In this document: piece after piece, positions 1-6,696 of the stretch | How the letters are laid out: each line of letters begins with the position of its first letter | Position numbering within the stretch: the stretch's first letter is position 1 | Assembly (NCBI GenBank): GCA_934660965.1 | Contig: CAKUIM010000002.1 | Span: forward strand, 67,560-131,559 | DNA from: an uncultured Oscillospiraceae bacterium | GTDB taxonomy: Bacteria > Bacillota > Clostridia > Oscillospirales > Oscillospiraceae | Length of the DNA: 64,000 nt | Direction: 5' to 3' | The notes under the pieces: generated by a model | Seen by the model: the letters and a program-made list of their open reading frames with translations, nothing else | Told to the model about the DNA's origin: nothing | Databases searched by the model: none | Translations under genes and position numbers: made by a program

Positions 1-251
1 ACATCGAGAAGCTCACCGCCGAGGCCGGCGAGGCTGTCACCTTCGACAAGGTCCTGGCCGTTGTAGACGGCGACAACGCCGTATTCGGCGCTCCCACCGT
101 GGAGGGCGCCTCCGTCACCGCCAATGTGGTGAAGAACGGCAAGGGCAAGAAGGTCCTGGTCTTCAAGTACAAGCCCAAGAAGAACTACCGCCGCCGCCAG
201 GGTCACCGCCAGCCCTACACCAAGGTGGAGATCACCAAGGTCAACGCCTAA
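1..251 (+). CDS. rplU: 50S ribosomal protein L21 (3' part)
   Basis: Only the C-terminal ~82 codons are inside the window; the reading frame is open from base 1 and ends with TAA at 249-251. The basic tail (YRRRQGHRQPYTKVEIT) is the conserved L21 C-terminus that contacts 23S rRNA. It lies 12 bases before prp, in the standard rplU-prp-rpmA order of Firmicutes, so the three are almost certainly one transcript. Identification is from the tail and the gene order. Confidence 0.93.
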   Translation, partial: IEKLTAEAGEAVTFDKVLAVVDGDNAVFGAPTVEGASVTANVVKNGKGKKVLVFKYKPKKNYRRRQGHRQPYTKVEITKVNA

Positions 252-263
252 AGGGGGCACGGT

Positions 264-611
264 ATGACCACCGTCACGTTCCACAGCGCGCAGGGCCGCA
301 TCGACGGCTTTGTGGTGGAAGGTCACAGCGGCTACGCCGAGGCGGGCAGTGATGTGGTCTGCGCGGCAGTTTCCGCCGCCGTGGGCCTTGTGGAGTGCAC
401 CATCAACGAGGTGCTGGGGCTGGAAGCCTCTGTAAAGCTCCGCCCTGATGAGGCCCGCATCACGCTCCGACTGCCCGGCGGGCTCGGGGCACAGAATGAG
501 CACACCTGCCAGAACCTGCTGGCCGGGCTGCTCGTCTACCTCCAGAATGTCTCGGAGGATTATCCCGAAAATCTCGCCGTCCGCATGGACGACGATGACG
601 AGGACGAGTAA
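264..611 (+). CDS. prp: Ribosomal-processing cysteine protease Prp
   Basis: 115-residue cytoplasmic protease of the Prp (YsxB/DUF464) family, which removes the N-terminal extension of ribosomal protein L27 in Firmicutes. The conserved block GHSGYAEAGSDVVCAAVSAA gives the catalytic pair His21 and Cys33, at the spacing known for the family. The C-terminus is very acidic (DDDDEDE). A GGGGG stretch 8-12 bases upstream serves as ribosome-binding site. It sits between rplU and rpmA, immediately before its own substrate gene, and that substrate carries the matching cleavage motif. Family length (105-120) fits. Confidence 0.94.
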   Translation: MTTVTFHSAQGRIDGFVVEGHSGYAEAGSDVVCAAVSAAVGLVECTINEVLGLEASVKLRPDEARITLRLPGGLGAQNEHTCQNLLAGLLVYLQNVSEDYPENLAVRMDDDDEDE

Positions 612-645
612 GTCCTCAAAAGTCTTTAGAAAGGATGGAAAGGCT

Positions 646-930
646 ATGCTGAAGATTAGCATCCAGTTCTTCGCCCACAAAAAGGGCGGCGGCTCCACCA
701 AGAACGGCCGTGATTCCGAGTCCAAGCGCCTCGGCGTCAAGCGTGCCGACGGTCAGTTCGTTCTGGCCGGCAACATCCTGGTCCGTCAGCGCGGCAGCCA
801 CATTCACCCCGGCACCAACGTGGGGATGGGCAGCGATGACACCCTGTTCGCCCTCAAGGACGGCAAGGTGAAGTTCGAGCGTATGGGCAAGGACCGCAAG
901 AAGGTCTCCATCGTCGAGATCGCGCAGTGA
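646..930 (+). CDS. rpmA: 50S ribosomal protein L27 with Prp-cleavable extension
   Basis: 94-residue L27. The ATG at 646 follows an AAAGGATGG ribosome-binding site; a longer frame starting at 448 is an overlap with prp and is not used. The N-terminus MLKISIQFFAHKKGGGST contains the Firmicutes Prp recognition sequence (QFFA followed by KKG), so mature L27 should begin at Ala10 after cleavage behind Phe-Phe. The rest (GRDSESKRLGVKR, GSHIHPGTNVGMG) is standard L27. A hairpin with a short T run follows. Confidence 0.96.
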   Translation: MLKISIQFFAHKKGGGSTKNGRDSESKRLGVKRADGQFVLAGNILVRQRGSHIHPGTNVGMGSDDTLFALKDGKVKFERMGKDRKKVSIVEIAQ

Positions 931-938
931 TCGTAAAC

Positions 939-978
939 CAGGGCGTGCTGCCATTCCCGCAGCACGCCCTGAATTTTT
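939..978 (+). terminator. Hairpin terminator after rpmA
   Basis: A perfect 12-bp stem (939-950 with 960-971, arms CAGGGCGTGCTG/CAGCACGCCCTG) is followed by AATTTTT. The T run is short, so partial read-through into obgE is possible. Confidence 0.7.
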
Positions 979-1085
979 CCCGCAGCACCCCTGCCCGGGG
1001 CAAGTGAACCTTCAGGGTTCGCCCCGCAAAACGCCTGTACGGCGTCCCCGGCTGCGCCGGGCGCCTTTCGTCTGGAGGTAACTTT

Positions 1086-2369
1086 ATGGCCAATCAATTC
1101 ATCGACACCGCACGCATCACGGTCAGGGCCGGCAGCGGCGGCGGCGGCGCCGTCTCCTTCCACAGGGAAAAATATGTGGCGGCCGGCGGGCCGGACGGCG
1201 GCGACGGCGGCCGGGGCGGCAGCGTCATCCTGCGGGTGGACTCCCATATGTCGACCCTGATGGACTTCCGCTACAAGCGCAAGTATACCGCCGAAAACGG
1301 GCAGAACGGCGGCGGCAAGCGCTGCTCCGGCAAGGACGGGCAGAACCTCGTCATCCGGGTGCCCCGGGGCACCGTGGTGCGGGACGCCGAGACGCGGGAG
1401 ATCATCTGCGACATGTCCGGCGACGACGACTTCGTCCTGGCCCGGGGGGGCAACGGCGGCTGGGGCAACCACCACTTCGCCACCCCCACCCGGCAGGTGC
1501 CCCACTTTGCCAAGGCGGGCCTGCCCGGCCAGAGCCGGGATGTGATCCTGGAGCTCAAGCTGCTGGCCGACGTGGGCCTTGTGGGCTTCCCCAACGTGGG
1601 CAAGTCCACCCTTTTGAGCGTAGTGACCCGGGCCCAGCCCAAGATCGCCAACTACCACTTCACCACCCTCTCCCCCAATCTGGGCGTGGTGCCCATGGAC
1701 GAGGGCCGATCCTTCGTGCTGGCCGACATCCCCGGCATCATCGAGGGCGCCGCGGAGGGCGCTGGCCTGGGCCACGACTTCCTGCGGCACATCGACCGCT
1801 GCCGCCTGCTCATCCACGTGGTGGACGTCTCGGGCAGCGAGGGCCGCGACCCGGTGGAGGACTTCGACACCATCTGCGCTGAGCTTGCGCGCTGGTCCCC
1901 CGAGCTGGCCGCCCGGCCCATGCTGGTGGCCGCCAACAAGGTGGACGTAATGGAGGATCCCGCCCTGCTGGAGGCCCTGCGGGAGCATGTCACCGCCCGG
2001 GGCTGCCCCCTCTACGAGATGTCCGCTGCCACCCATCAGGGCACCCGGGGGCTGATGAACGCCGCCGCGGACCTGCTCTCTACCCTGCCCCCGGTGATCG
2101 TGTTCGAGCCCACCTTTGTGGAGCGCCCCCCCGAGGTGGATACCTCTGCCCCTCTGGAGATCACCCGGGACGACGACGGAACCTGGCTGGTGGACGGGCC
2201 CTGGCTGCGCCAGCTTATGGCCAACGTCAACTTCTCCGACTACGAGAGCCGCAACTGGTTCGACCGGCGGCTGCGGGAGGCGGGGGCCTTCCAGCAGATG
2301 GAGGACGCCGGCGTGCAGGACGGCGACCTGGTCTGCCTCTACAATCTGGAATTCGAGTATCAGAAATAA
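1086..2369 (+). CDS. obgE: Obg GTPase (ObgE/CgtA)
   Basis: 427-residue GTPase of the Obg family, involved in 50S subunit assembly and stringent-response signalling. The glycine-rich OBG fold covers about residues 1-158 (AGSGGGGAVSFHREKYVAAGGPDGGDGGRGG). The GTPase domain follows with G1 GFPNVGKST near residue 166, a Thr-rich switch I, DIPG (G3) and NKVD (G4). A Firmicutes-type OCT domain occupies roughly residues 340-427. The ATG follows a GGAGGT ribosome-binding site at 1074-1079. It stands last in the rplU-prp-rpmA-obgE block, as in most Firmicutes. Confidence 0.97.
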   Translation: MANQFIDTARITVRAGSGGGGAVSFHREKYVAAGGPDGGDGGRGGSVILRVDSHMSTLMDFRYKRKYTAENGQNGGGKRCSGKDGQNLVIRVPRGTVVRDAETREIICDMSGDDDFVLARGGNGGWGNHHFATPTRQVPHFAKAGLPGQSRDVILELKLLADVGLVGFPNVGKSTLLSVVTRAQPKIANYHFTTLSPNLGVVPMDEGRSFVLADIPGIIEGAAEGAGLGHDFLRHIDRCRLLIHVVDVSGSEGRDPVEDFDTICAELARWSPELAARPMLVAANKVDVMEDPALLEALREHVTARGCPLYEMSAATHQGTRGLMNAAADLLSTLPPVIVFEPTFVERPPEVDTSAPLEITRDDDGTWLVDGPWLRQLMANVNFSDYESRNWFDRRLREAGAFQQMEDAGVQDGDLVCLYNLEFEYQK

Positions 2370-2382
2370 CATACTGTATTCA

Positions 2383-2418
2383 AAAATCCCCCTCAAGCGC
2401 AAGCTTGAGGGGGATTTT
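2383..2418. terminator. Bidirectional terminator between obgE and the surface lipoprotein gene
   Basis: A 16-bp perfect stem, arms 2383-2398 and 2403-2418, with loop GCAA. It has an A run on its left and a T run on its right, so it can end both obgE (plus) and the converging DUF4353 gene (minus). Confidence 0.92.
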
Positions 2419-2442
2419 CGCGTTTTGTGGGGTTTCCTGCCA

Positions 2443-4290
2443 TCAGACAGACGGGACAGAGGATGCCGCCGGGCTGCCGCCGTCCGTCGGAGCGTCGGAG
2501 GGCGCGGCGGGTTGGCTGCCCTGGCCGTTCTGGTCAGCCTGGCCGTTCTGACCGTCTCCCTGGCCGTCCTGACTGCCCGGGCCGCCCTGGCCGGCGCTGC
2601 CGTCAGGGGGTGTGGGCCGGTCGCCGCCATCCCCGCCGCCGAAGCCGCCGGGGCCGCCCTCGCTCATGGCGTCCCGGCTTGCCCGGGCCTCGCCCACGCT
2701 GTCCTCGCCGGAGTAGAGGGTGTAGGTGCCGCCGTCCGCAAGGGCATCGGAGGAGAAGAAGAGGGAGGAGGCATTGCACGCCGCCGTGCCGCTGTAGACT
2801 GTGTTGCCGTCGACGTCCCGGATGGTGAAGGCGCTGCCCGCGGTGAGGATGCTCGCCCCGCCCTGGCCGCCGGAGGGCGGGGTGGGCCGCTCGCCGCTGC
2901 CGCCGCTCTGGCTGCCGTCAGGGGGCGTGGGCAGGCTATTCTGGCTGCCGTCCCCCCGCCCGGCAGCGCCGGAGGGAAGCTCCGGCCGGTCGGAGGGCAG
3001 GTCGGCGGGGGCGGTGCCAGTAGGCAGATCCGTGGGAGCGGTACCGGAGGGCAGGTCAGAGGTCATGGCCCCGGGGGCCTGGCCGCCGCCAAATCCGCCG
3101 AAACTGCCGCCCATGCCGCCGGGGCCGCCGGTGGAGCCAAAGGTCACATAGGTCTGGCCGGAGGCAAGGTTCATCCCCATCCCGGCGCTGCTCCCCGCCG
3201 CCAGAACGGTGCCGCCAGTGATGGAAATCTCGCCGTCGGCGTCCAGGGGCTGGTTGTCGGCGGTGTTGGCCGTCCAGACCACCACGGTGCCGCCGGTAAT
3301 GGTCAGTGTACCGTTGGAATCGATGCCGTCCCCCTCGGTGGTGTCCATCACCAGGGTGCCGCCGGAAATCTCAAGGGTGAAGGCGTAGCCGGGCAAGTCA
3401 GAGTTTGCCGCATTGAGGCAGTCGTCGCTGGTGTGGATGGTGATGTCGCCGGAGCGGATGGCAAGGTCGGCCCCCTCCAGCCCCTCACAGCACTCGGTGA
3501 TGGTAATGGTGGGCCCGGCGGTTCCGTCCGCGCCCACGGTGAGGGTGCGGTCGCAGTGGATGCCGTCGTCCCCGGCGGCCACGGTGATGCTGCCGCTCTC
3601 CAGGGTCAGCAGCTGCTCAGCGTTGATGCCGTCGTTCACCGGGGCGTCAATATTGAGGGTCAGCTCCCGGATAGTGAAGGAGGCCTCCCCCTCGGCGTCG
3701 GTGGTCTGGCCGGACTTGATGCCGTTTTTCCCGTTGGCCGTGAGGTTCAGGGTGCCCGCGCCGCACAACGTCACCTGGGAGCCGTCCTTGCACTTGATGA
3801 CGGCGTTTTCCGCGTTCTCATTTTCCGGGTGCTCGTCGTCGTTGTTCATGGCGGAGTCGCTCAGGGTGTTCACCGTGCCCGCGTCGGCCAGGATGGTGAC
3901 GGCGGTACTTTTGGCGCAGGTAATGGCCGCGGTGTCGGCGCTTGCAAGAGTGAGGCCGGAGAGGACGAGCGTCACGCCGGCAGTGCCCTTTTTCACCTTG
4001 ACGCTGCCGTCAGCGCAGCTGCCGGAGAGCACGTAGGTACCCGCCGCGTCAATGGTCAGAGCCGTGCCGTCGGCAGATGCGCCGGAGCTTCCATCCGGGA
4101 TGGAGACGCCGTCATCAGAAAAGACGAGATTCACCGCGTTTTCTCTATCATAGTCTGTGGCGCTCCCGGCGCTCTGGGAGGGCTGGGGGGCGTCCGACGC
4201 ACTCTCGCCGGAGGCGGCGCAGCCCGCAAAGGAGAACAGCATTGCGGCGGCGCACACAATAGCGCCGGTCTTTTTCCAGGTAAGCTTCAT
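2443..4290 (-). CDS. Carbohydrate-binding (DUF4353/Cthe_2159-like) surface lipoprotein
   Basis: 615-residue exported lipoprotein. An upstream ATG at 4317 is open, but the ATG at 4290 has the ribosome-binding site (AAGGAAGG) and starts a proper signal peptide ending in the lipobox SFAGC. Residues ~60-400 are repeating beta-rich units (NDGINAEQLLTLESGSITVAAGDDGIHCD, GDGIDSNGTLTITGGTVVV) that match the parallel beta-helix of the DUF4353 family, whose founding member binds cellulose and pectin. The last ~200 residues are low-complexity Gly/Pro/Gln/Asp-rich sequence with repeated RPTPPDG/RPTPPSG motifs, broken by a short beta segment. It is divergent from the VTC-DUF4956 pair and shares a matched promoter design with it. 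Binding target is inferred from the family, not shown. Confidence 0.82.
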   Translation of the reverse strand: MKLTWKKTGAIVCAAAMLFSFAGCAASGESASDAPQPSQSAGSATDYDRENAVNLVFSDDGVSIPDGSSGASADGTALTIDAAGTYVLSGSCADGSVKVKKGTAGVTLVLSGLTLASADTAAITCAKSTAVTILADAGTVNTLSDSAMNNDDEHPENENAENAVIKCKDGSQVTLCGAGTLNLTANGKNGIKSGQTTDAEGEASFTIRELTLNIDAPVNDGINAEQLLTLESGSITVAAGDDGIHCDRTLTVGADGTAGPTITITECCEGLEGADLAIRSGDITIHTSDDCLNAANSDLPGYAFTLEISGGTLVMDTTEGDGIDSNGTLTITGGTVVVWTANTADNQPLDADGEISITGGTVLAAGSSAGMGMNLASGQTYVTFGSTGGPGGMGGSFGGFGGGQAPGAMTSDLPSGTAPTDLPTGTAPADLPSDRPELPSGAAGRGDGSQNSLPTPPDGSQSGGSGERPTPPSGGQGGASILTAGSAFTIRDVDGNTVYSGTAACNASSLFFSSDALADGGTYTLYSGEDSVGEARASRDAMSEGGPGGFGGGDGGDRPTPPDGSAGQGGPGSQDGQGDGQNGQADQNGQGSQPAAPSDAPTDGGSPAASSVPSV

Positions 4291-4366
4291 AAGGAACACC
4301 TTCCTTTTCAAATTCAAACTGCATCATTCCGATGGGGGAGATACGCCTTCCTTCGTATCTGGGCAC

Positions 4367-4400
4367 AGCATACCGCCCTATCTTAAAGCCAACCTAAAGG
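4367..4400 (-). promoter_or_regulatory. Leftward regulated promoter: 11-bp direct repeat plus -10
   Basis: On the minus strand, CCTTTAGGTTGGCTTTAAGA (4400-4381) holds two CTTTA half-sites 11 bp apart. A -10-like TATGCT (4372-4367) starts 16 bases after the start of the second half-site. The repeat occupies the -35 position. This is the usual layout of an OmpR/PhoB-type activated promoter for the lipoprotein gene. Confidence 0.7.
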
Positions 4401-4434
4401 ATGAAAAAATAATTTTTCCCCGGCCTTTCCCCTG

Positions 4435-4468
4435 CCTTTAGGCTGGCTTTAGGCTGCTTGGGTACAGT
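4435..4468 (+). promoter_or_regulatory. Rightward regulated promoter: 11-bp direct repeat plus -10
   Basis: CCTTTAGGCTGGCTTTAGGC (4435-4454) is the mirror copy of the leftward box, again two CTTTAGGCTG half-sites at 11-bp spacing. A -10-like TACAGT (4463-4468) begins 16 bases after the start of the second half-site, exactly as in the leftward copy. It should drive the VTC-DUF4956 genes. Confidence 0.7.
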
Positions 4469-4498
4469 AGGGACAGCTTCAGAAAGGAGGCGCGCACG

Positions 4499-5221
4499 AT
4501 GGCCGATATCCAATGCAGCTTTGCGCGGATTGAAAAGAAATATCTCATCTCCCCGGTGCAGCAGGAGCTGATCCTCGCCGGCGCACGCCGCTATATGAAG
4601 GAGGACGTCTACGGCCGGTACTCCATCAGCAGCATTTATTATGATACGCCGGATTTTTCCCTCATCCGCGCGTCCCTGGAAAAGCCCGCCTACAAGGAGA
4701 AGCTGCGCGTGCGCAGCTACGGCACGCCCCGGGACGGTGAGAACGTCTTTGTGGAGCTGAAAAAGAAGGTGGGCGGCGTCGTCTACAAGCGCCGCACCGT
4801 CATGCGCGCCCAGGACGCCCCGCGGTACCTCGCCGGCGAGAGTGCCCTCTCCCCCGGCGGGCAGATCAGCCGGGAAATCGACTATTTCCAGCGTTTTCAC
4901 GCCGCGGCCCCCGCCGTATTCATCGGCTACGACCGCACGGCCCTCTCCGGCATTGACGAGCCCGAGCTGCGCATCACCTTTGATGCCGCCCTGCGCTGGC
5001 GCACCCACGATCTGGACCTGCGCCTGGGAAGCGCCGGAACGCCGCTGCTGCCCCCAGGGCGCGTCCTCATGGAGATCAAAATCCCCGGGGCTGCCCCGCT
5101 GTGGCTGTGCCGCCTGCTCAGCCGGGCCCGGGCCTACCCCACGTCGTTCTCCAAGTACGGCGCATGCTACCAACATTTTATTCTCCCCGCGCAAAGAAAG
5201 GAGCTGGACATCAGTGCTTGA
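4499..5221 (+). CDS. VTC-domain (polyphosphate polymerase-like) protein
   Basis: 240-residue cytoplasmic protein of the VTC superfamily, related to the catalytic domain of the eukaryotic vacuolar polyphosphate polymerase Vtc4. Visible family signatures are the opening RIEKKYLI, the central basic strands (KEKLRVRSYG, VFVELKKKVGGVVYKRR), VLMEIKIPG, and the closing FSKYGACYQHF. These line the tunnel that holds triphosphate and polymer in the family. Ribosome-binding site AGAAAGGAGG (4481-4490) precedes the ATG. Its 3' end overlaps the DUF4956 start by 8 bases, indicating coupled translation. Whether this bacterial branch makes polyphosphate is not established. Confidence 0.87.
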   Translation: MADIQCSFARIEKKYLISPVQQELILAGARRYMKEDVYGRYSISSIYYDTPDFSLIRASLEKPAYKEKLRVRSYGTPRDGENVFVELKKKVGGVVYKRRTVMRAQDAPRYLAGESALSPGGQISREIDYFQRFHAAAPAVFIGYDRTALSGIDEPELRITFDAALRWRTHDLDLRLGSAGTPLLPPGRVLMEIKIPGAAPLWLCRLLSRARAYPTSFSKYGACYQHFILPAQRKELDISA

Positions 5222-5876
5222 TTCCGTTATTCAGGGTCAGATCACCGTGAGCGTATTTTTTCTGTGTACCGCCGTGTCCCTCATCCTGGGGCTGGGCACC
5301 GCCTGTCTCGCCCGCTTCCGCGCCAGCATCTCCCAGGGCTTTGCCGTGACCCTGGCCGTGCTGCCCGCCCTGGTGCAGGTGGTCATCATGCTCGTCAACG
5401 GCAACATCGGCGCCGGGGTGGCTGTGGCCGGGGCGTTCAGCCTGGTGCGCTTCCGCTCTGCCGCCGGCTCCGCCCGGGAGATCGCCGCCATCTTTCTTGC
5501 CATGGCCATCGGCCTTGCCACCGGTATGGGCTATGTGGTGCTCGCCGCCCTCTTTTTCCTGGTGATTGCCAGCTTCCTCCTCATCCTCACCCTGACGCGC
5601 TTCGGCGGGACGGATGAGAGCGAGCGGGAGCTGAAAATCACCATCCCGGAGGATCTTGACTACGACGGGCTCTTCGACGACCTCTTTGCCCAGTATACCG
5701 CATCCGCCCGGCTCGACCAGGTCAAGACCACCAGCATGGGCACCCTTTACGAGCTCCACTACCGCATCCAGTTGAAAACGCCCCAGGTGCCCAAGAAGTT
5801 TCTCGACGCCCTGCGCTGCCGCAACGGAAACCTGGGCATCGTGTGCGCCCGGGTGTCCCACAAGGAGGCCCTGTAG
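5214..5876 (+). CDS. DUF4956 membrane protein
   Basis: 220-residue protein. The GTG at 5214 is the start: it follows AAAGGAG (5198-5204) and gives MLDSVIQGQITV, the usual opening of DUF4956 proteins. Three or four hydrophobic segments occur in the first ~135 residues, around a conserved FSLVRFRSAAGSAREIAAIFLAMAIGLATGMGY block. A soluble C-terminal domain of about 85 residues follows. DUF4956 proteins are regularly found next to VTC-domain proteins and are presumed membrane partners, perhaps for handling the polymer. The 8-base overlap with the VTC gene supports a shared job. Confidence 0.85.
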   Translation: MLDSVIQGQITVSVFFLCTAVSLILGLGTACLARFRASISQGFAVTLAVLPALVQVVIMLVNGNIGAGVAVAGAFSLVRFRSAAGSAREIAAIFLAMAIGLATGMGYVVLAALFFLVIASFLLILTLTRFGGTDESERELKITIPEDLDYDGLFDDLFAQYTASARLDQVKTTSMGTLYELHYRIQLKTPQVPKKFLDALRCRNGNLGIVCARVSHKEAL

Positions 5877-5925
5877 GGCCGCCCCCTCTCCCTCCGGCCA
5901 AACGGTGCGCCGGGGGGAGAGTTTC

Positions 5926-5954
5926 TTGTCTTTTCTCCAAAAACAGTATAAAAT
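5926..5954 (+). promoter_or_regulatory. Sigma-A promoter for the first two-component system
   Basis: TTGTCT (5926-5931), 17-bp spacer, TAAAAT (5949-5954), about 65 bases before the response regulator. It shows no copy of the CTTTAGG boxes, so the regulator seems to be made separately from its putative targets. Confidence 0.65.
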
Positions 5955-6021
5955 AACCTTATCCTGCCCGCCCTTCCGGCCGACGACGGCCCAGGCGCGG
6001 GCAAACGGCAGGTGGTACGAT

Positions 6022-6696
6022 ATGAAGCTTTTGATTGCGGAGGACGACCTGGACCTTGCCGAGGCCCTCACCGCCTTTTTCGAAAAAAATCAATTCACGG
6101 TGGACGCCGTCCACAACGGGCAGGACGCCTATGACTACGCCGCTGCCGGCGGCTACGACGCGGTGATTCTGGACGTGATGATGCCCAAAATGAACGGCAT
6201 CGAGGTACTGCGCCGGCTGCGCGCCGAGGGGTTCCAGCCGCCGGTGATGATGCTCACCGCCAAGGCCCAGAAGGACGACCGGGTGGAGGGCTTCGACGCC
6301 GGAGCCGACGACTATCTTCCCAAGCCCTTCGCCCCCGACGAGCTGCTTGCCCGGGTGCGGGCGCTGCTGCGCCGGAGCGGGGACTACAAGCCCACCGTTT
6401 TGTCCTTCGGTGACGTGACGCTGGACTGCGCCGCCCTGCTGCTCGCCTGCGGGCGGGAGGCGGTGCGGCTGAGCGGCCGGGAGTTCCAGGTGATGGAGCT
6501 TTTTATGCGCAACCCCCATGTGGTGTTCTCCGCCGAGCACATTATGGAGCGGGTGTGGGGCTGGGAGAGTGAGGCGGAAATCAGCGTGGTGTGGGTGCAT
6601 ATCTCCAACCTGCGCAAGCGTCTGCGCGCCATCGGCTCTGACGTGACCATCCGCTCCAGCCGGGGCGCGGGCTACTCTCTGGAGGTACAGACATGA
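6022..6696 (+). CDS. OmpR/PhoB-family response regulator
   Basis: 224-residue regulator. The receiver domain has the acidic pocket ED-D near residue 7-9, phospho-acceptor Asp51 (VILDVMMP), Thr in MMLTAK and Lys in LPKPFAPDELLARVRALLRR. The C-terminal winged helix (~residues 125-224) ends in the typical VVWVHISNLRKRL...IRSSRGAGYSLE. The ATG at 6022 has AGGTGG upstream. The stop codon overlaps the kinase start (ATGA). It is the obvious candidate to bind the 11-bp direct repeats at 4381-4456, because it is the adjacent regulator and such repeats are the standard OmpR-class target. Confidence 0.93.
   Translation: MKLLIAEDDLDLAEALTAFFEKNQFTVDAVHNGQDAYDYAAAGGYDAVILDVMMPKMNGIEVLRRLRAEGFQPPVMMLTAKAQKDDRVEGFDAGADDYLPKPFAPDELLARVRALLRRSGDYKPTVLSFGDVTLDCAALLLACGREAVRLSGREFQVMELFMRNPHVVFSAEHIMERVWGWESEAEISVVWVHISNLRKRLRAIGSDVTIRSSRGAGYSLEVQT

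Noticed and set aside
804..2630. A 600-codon open frame on the minus strand opposite obgE, and similar long frames opposite most genes
   Set aside because: They are products of very GC-rich third codon positions. They are low-complexity (His/Gly/Val or Arg/Pro rich), lack ribosome-binding sites and run against genes with clear families.
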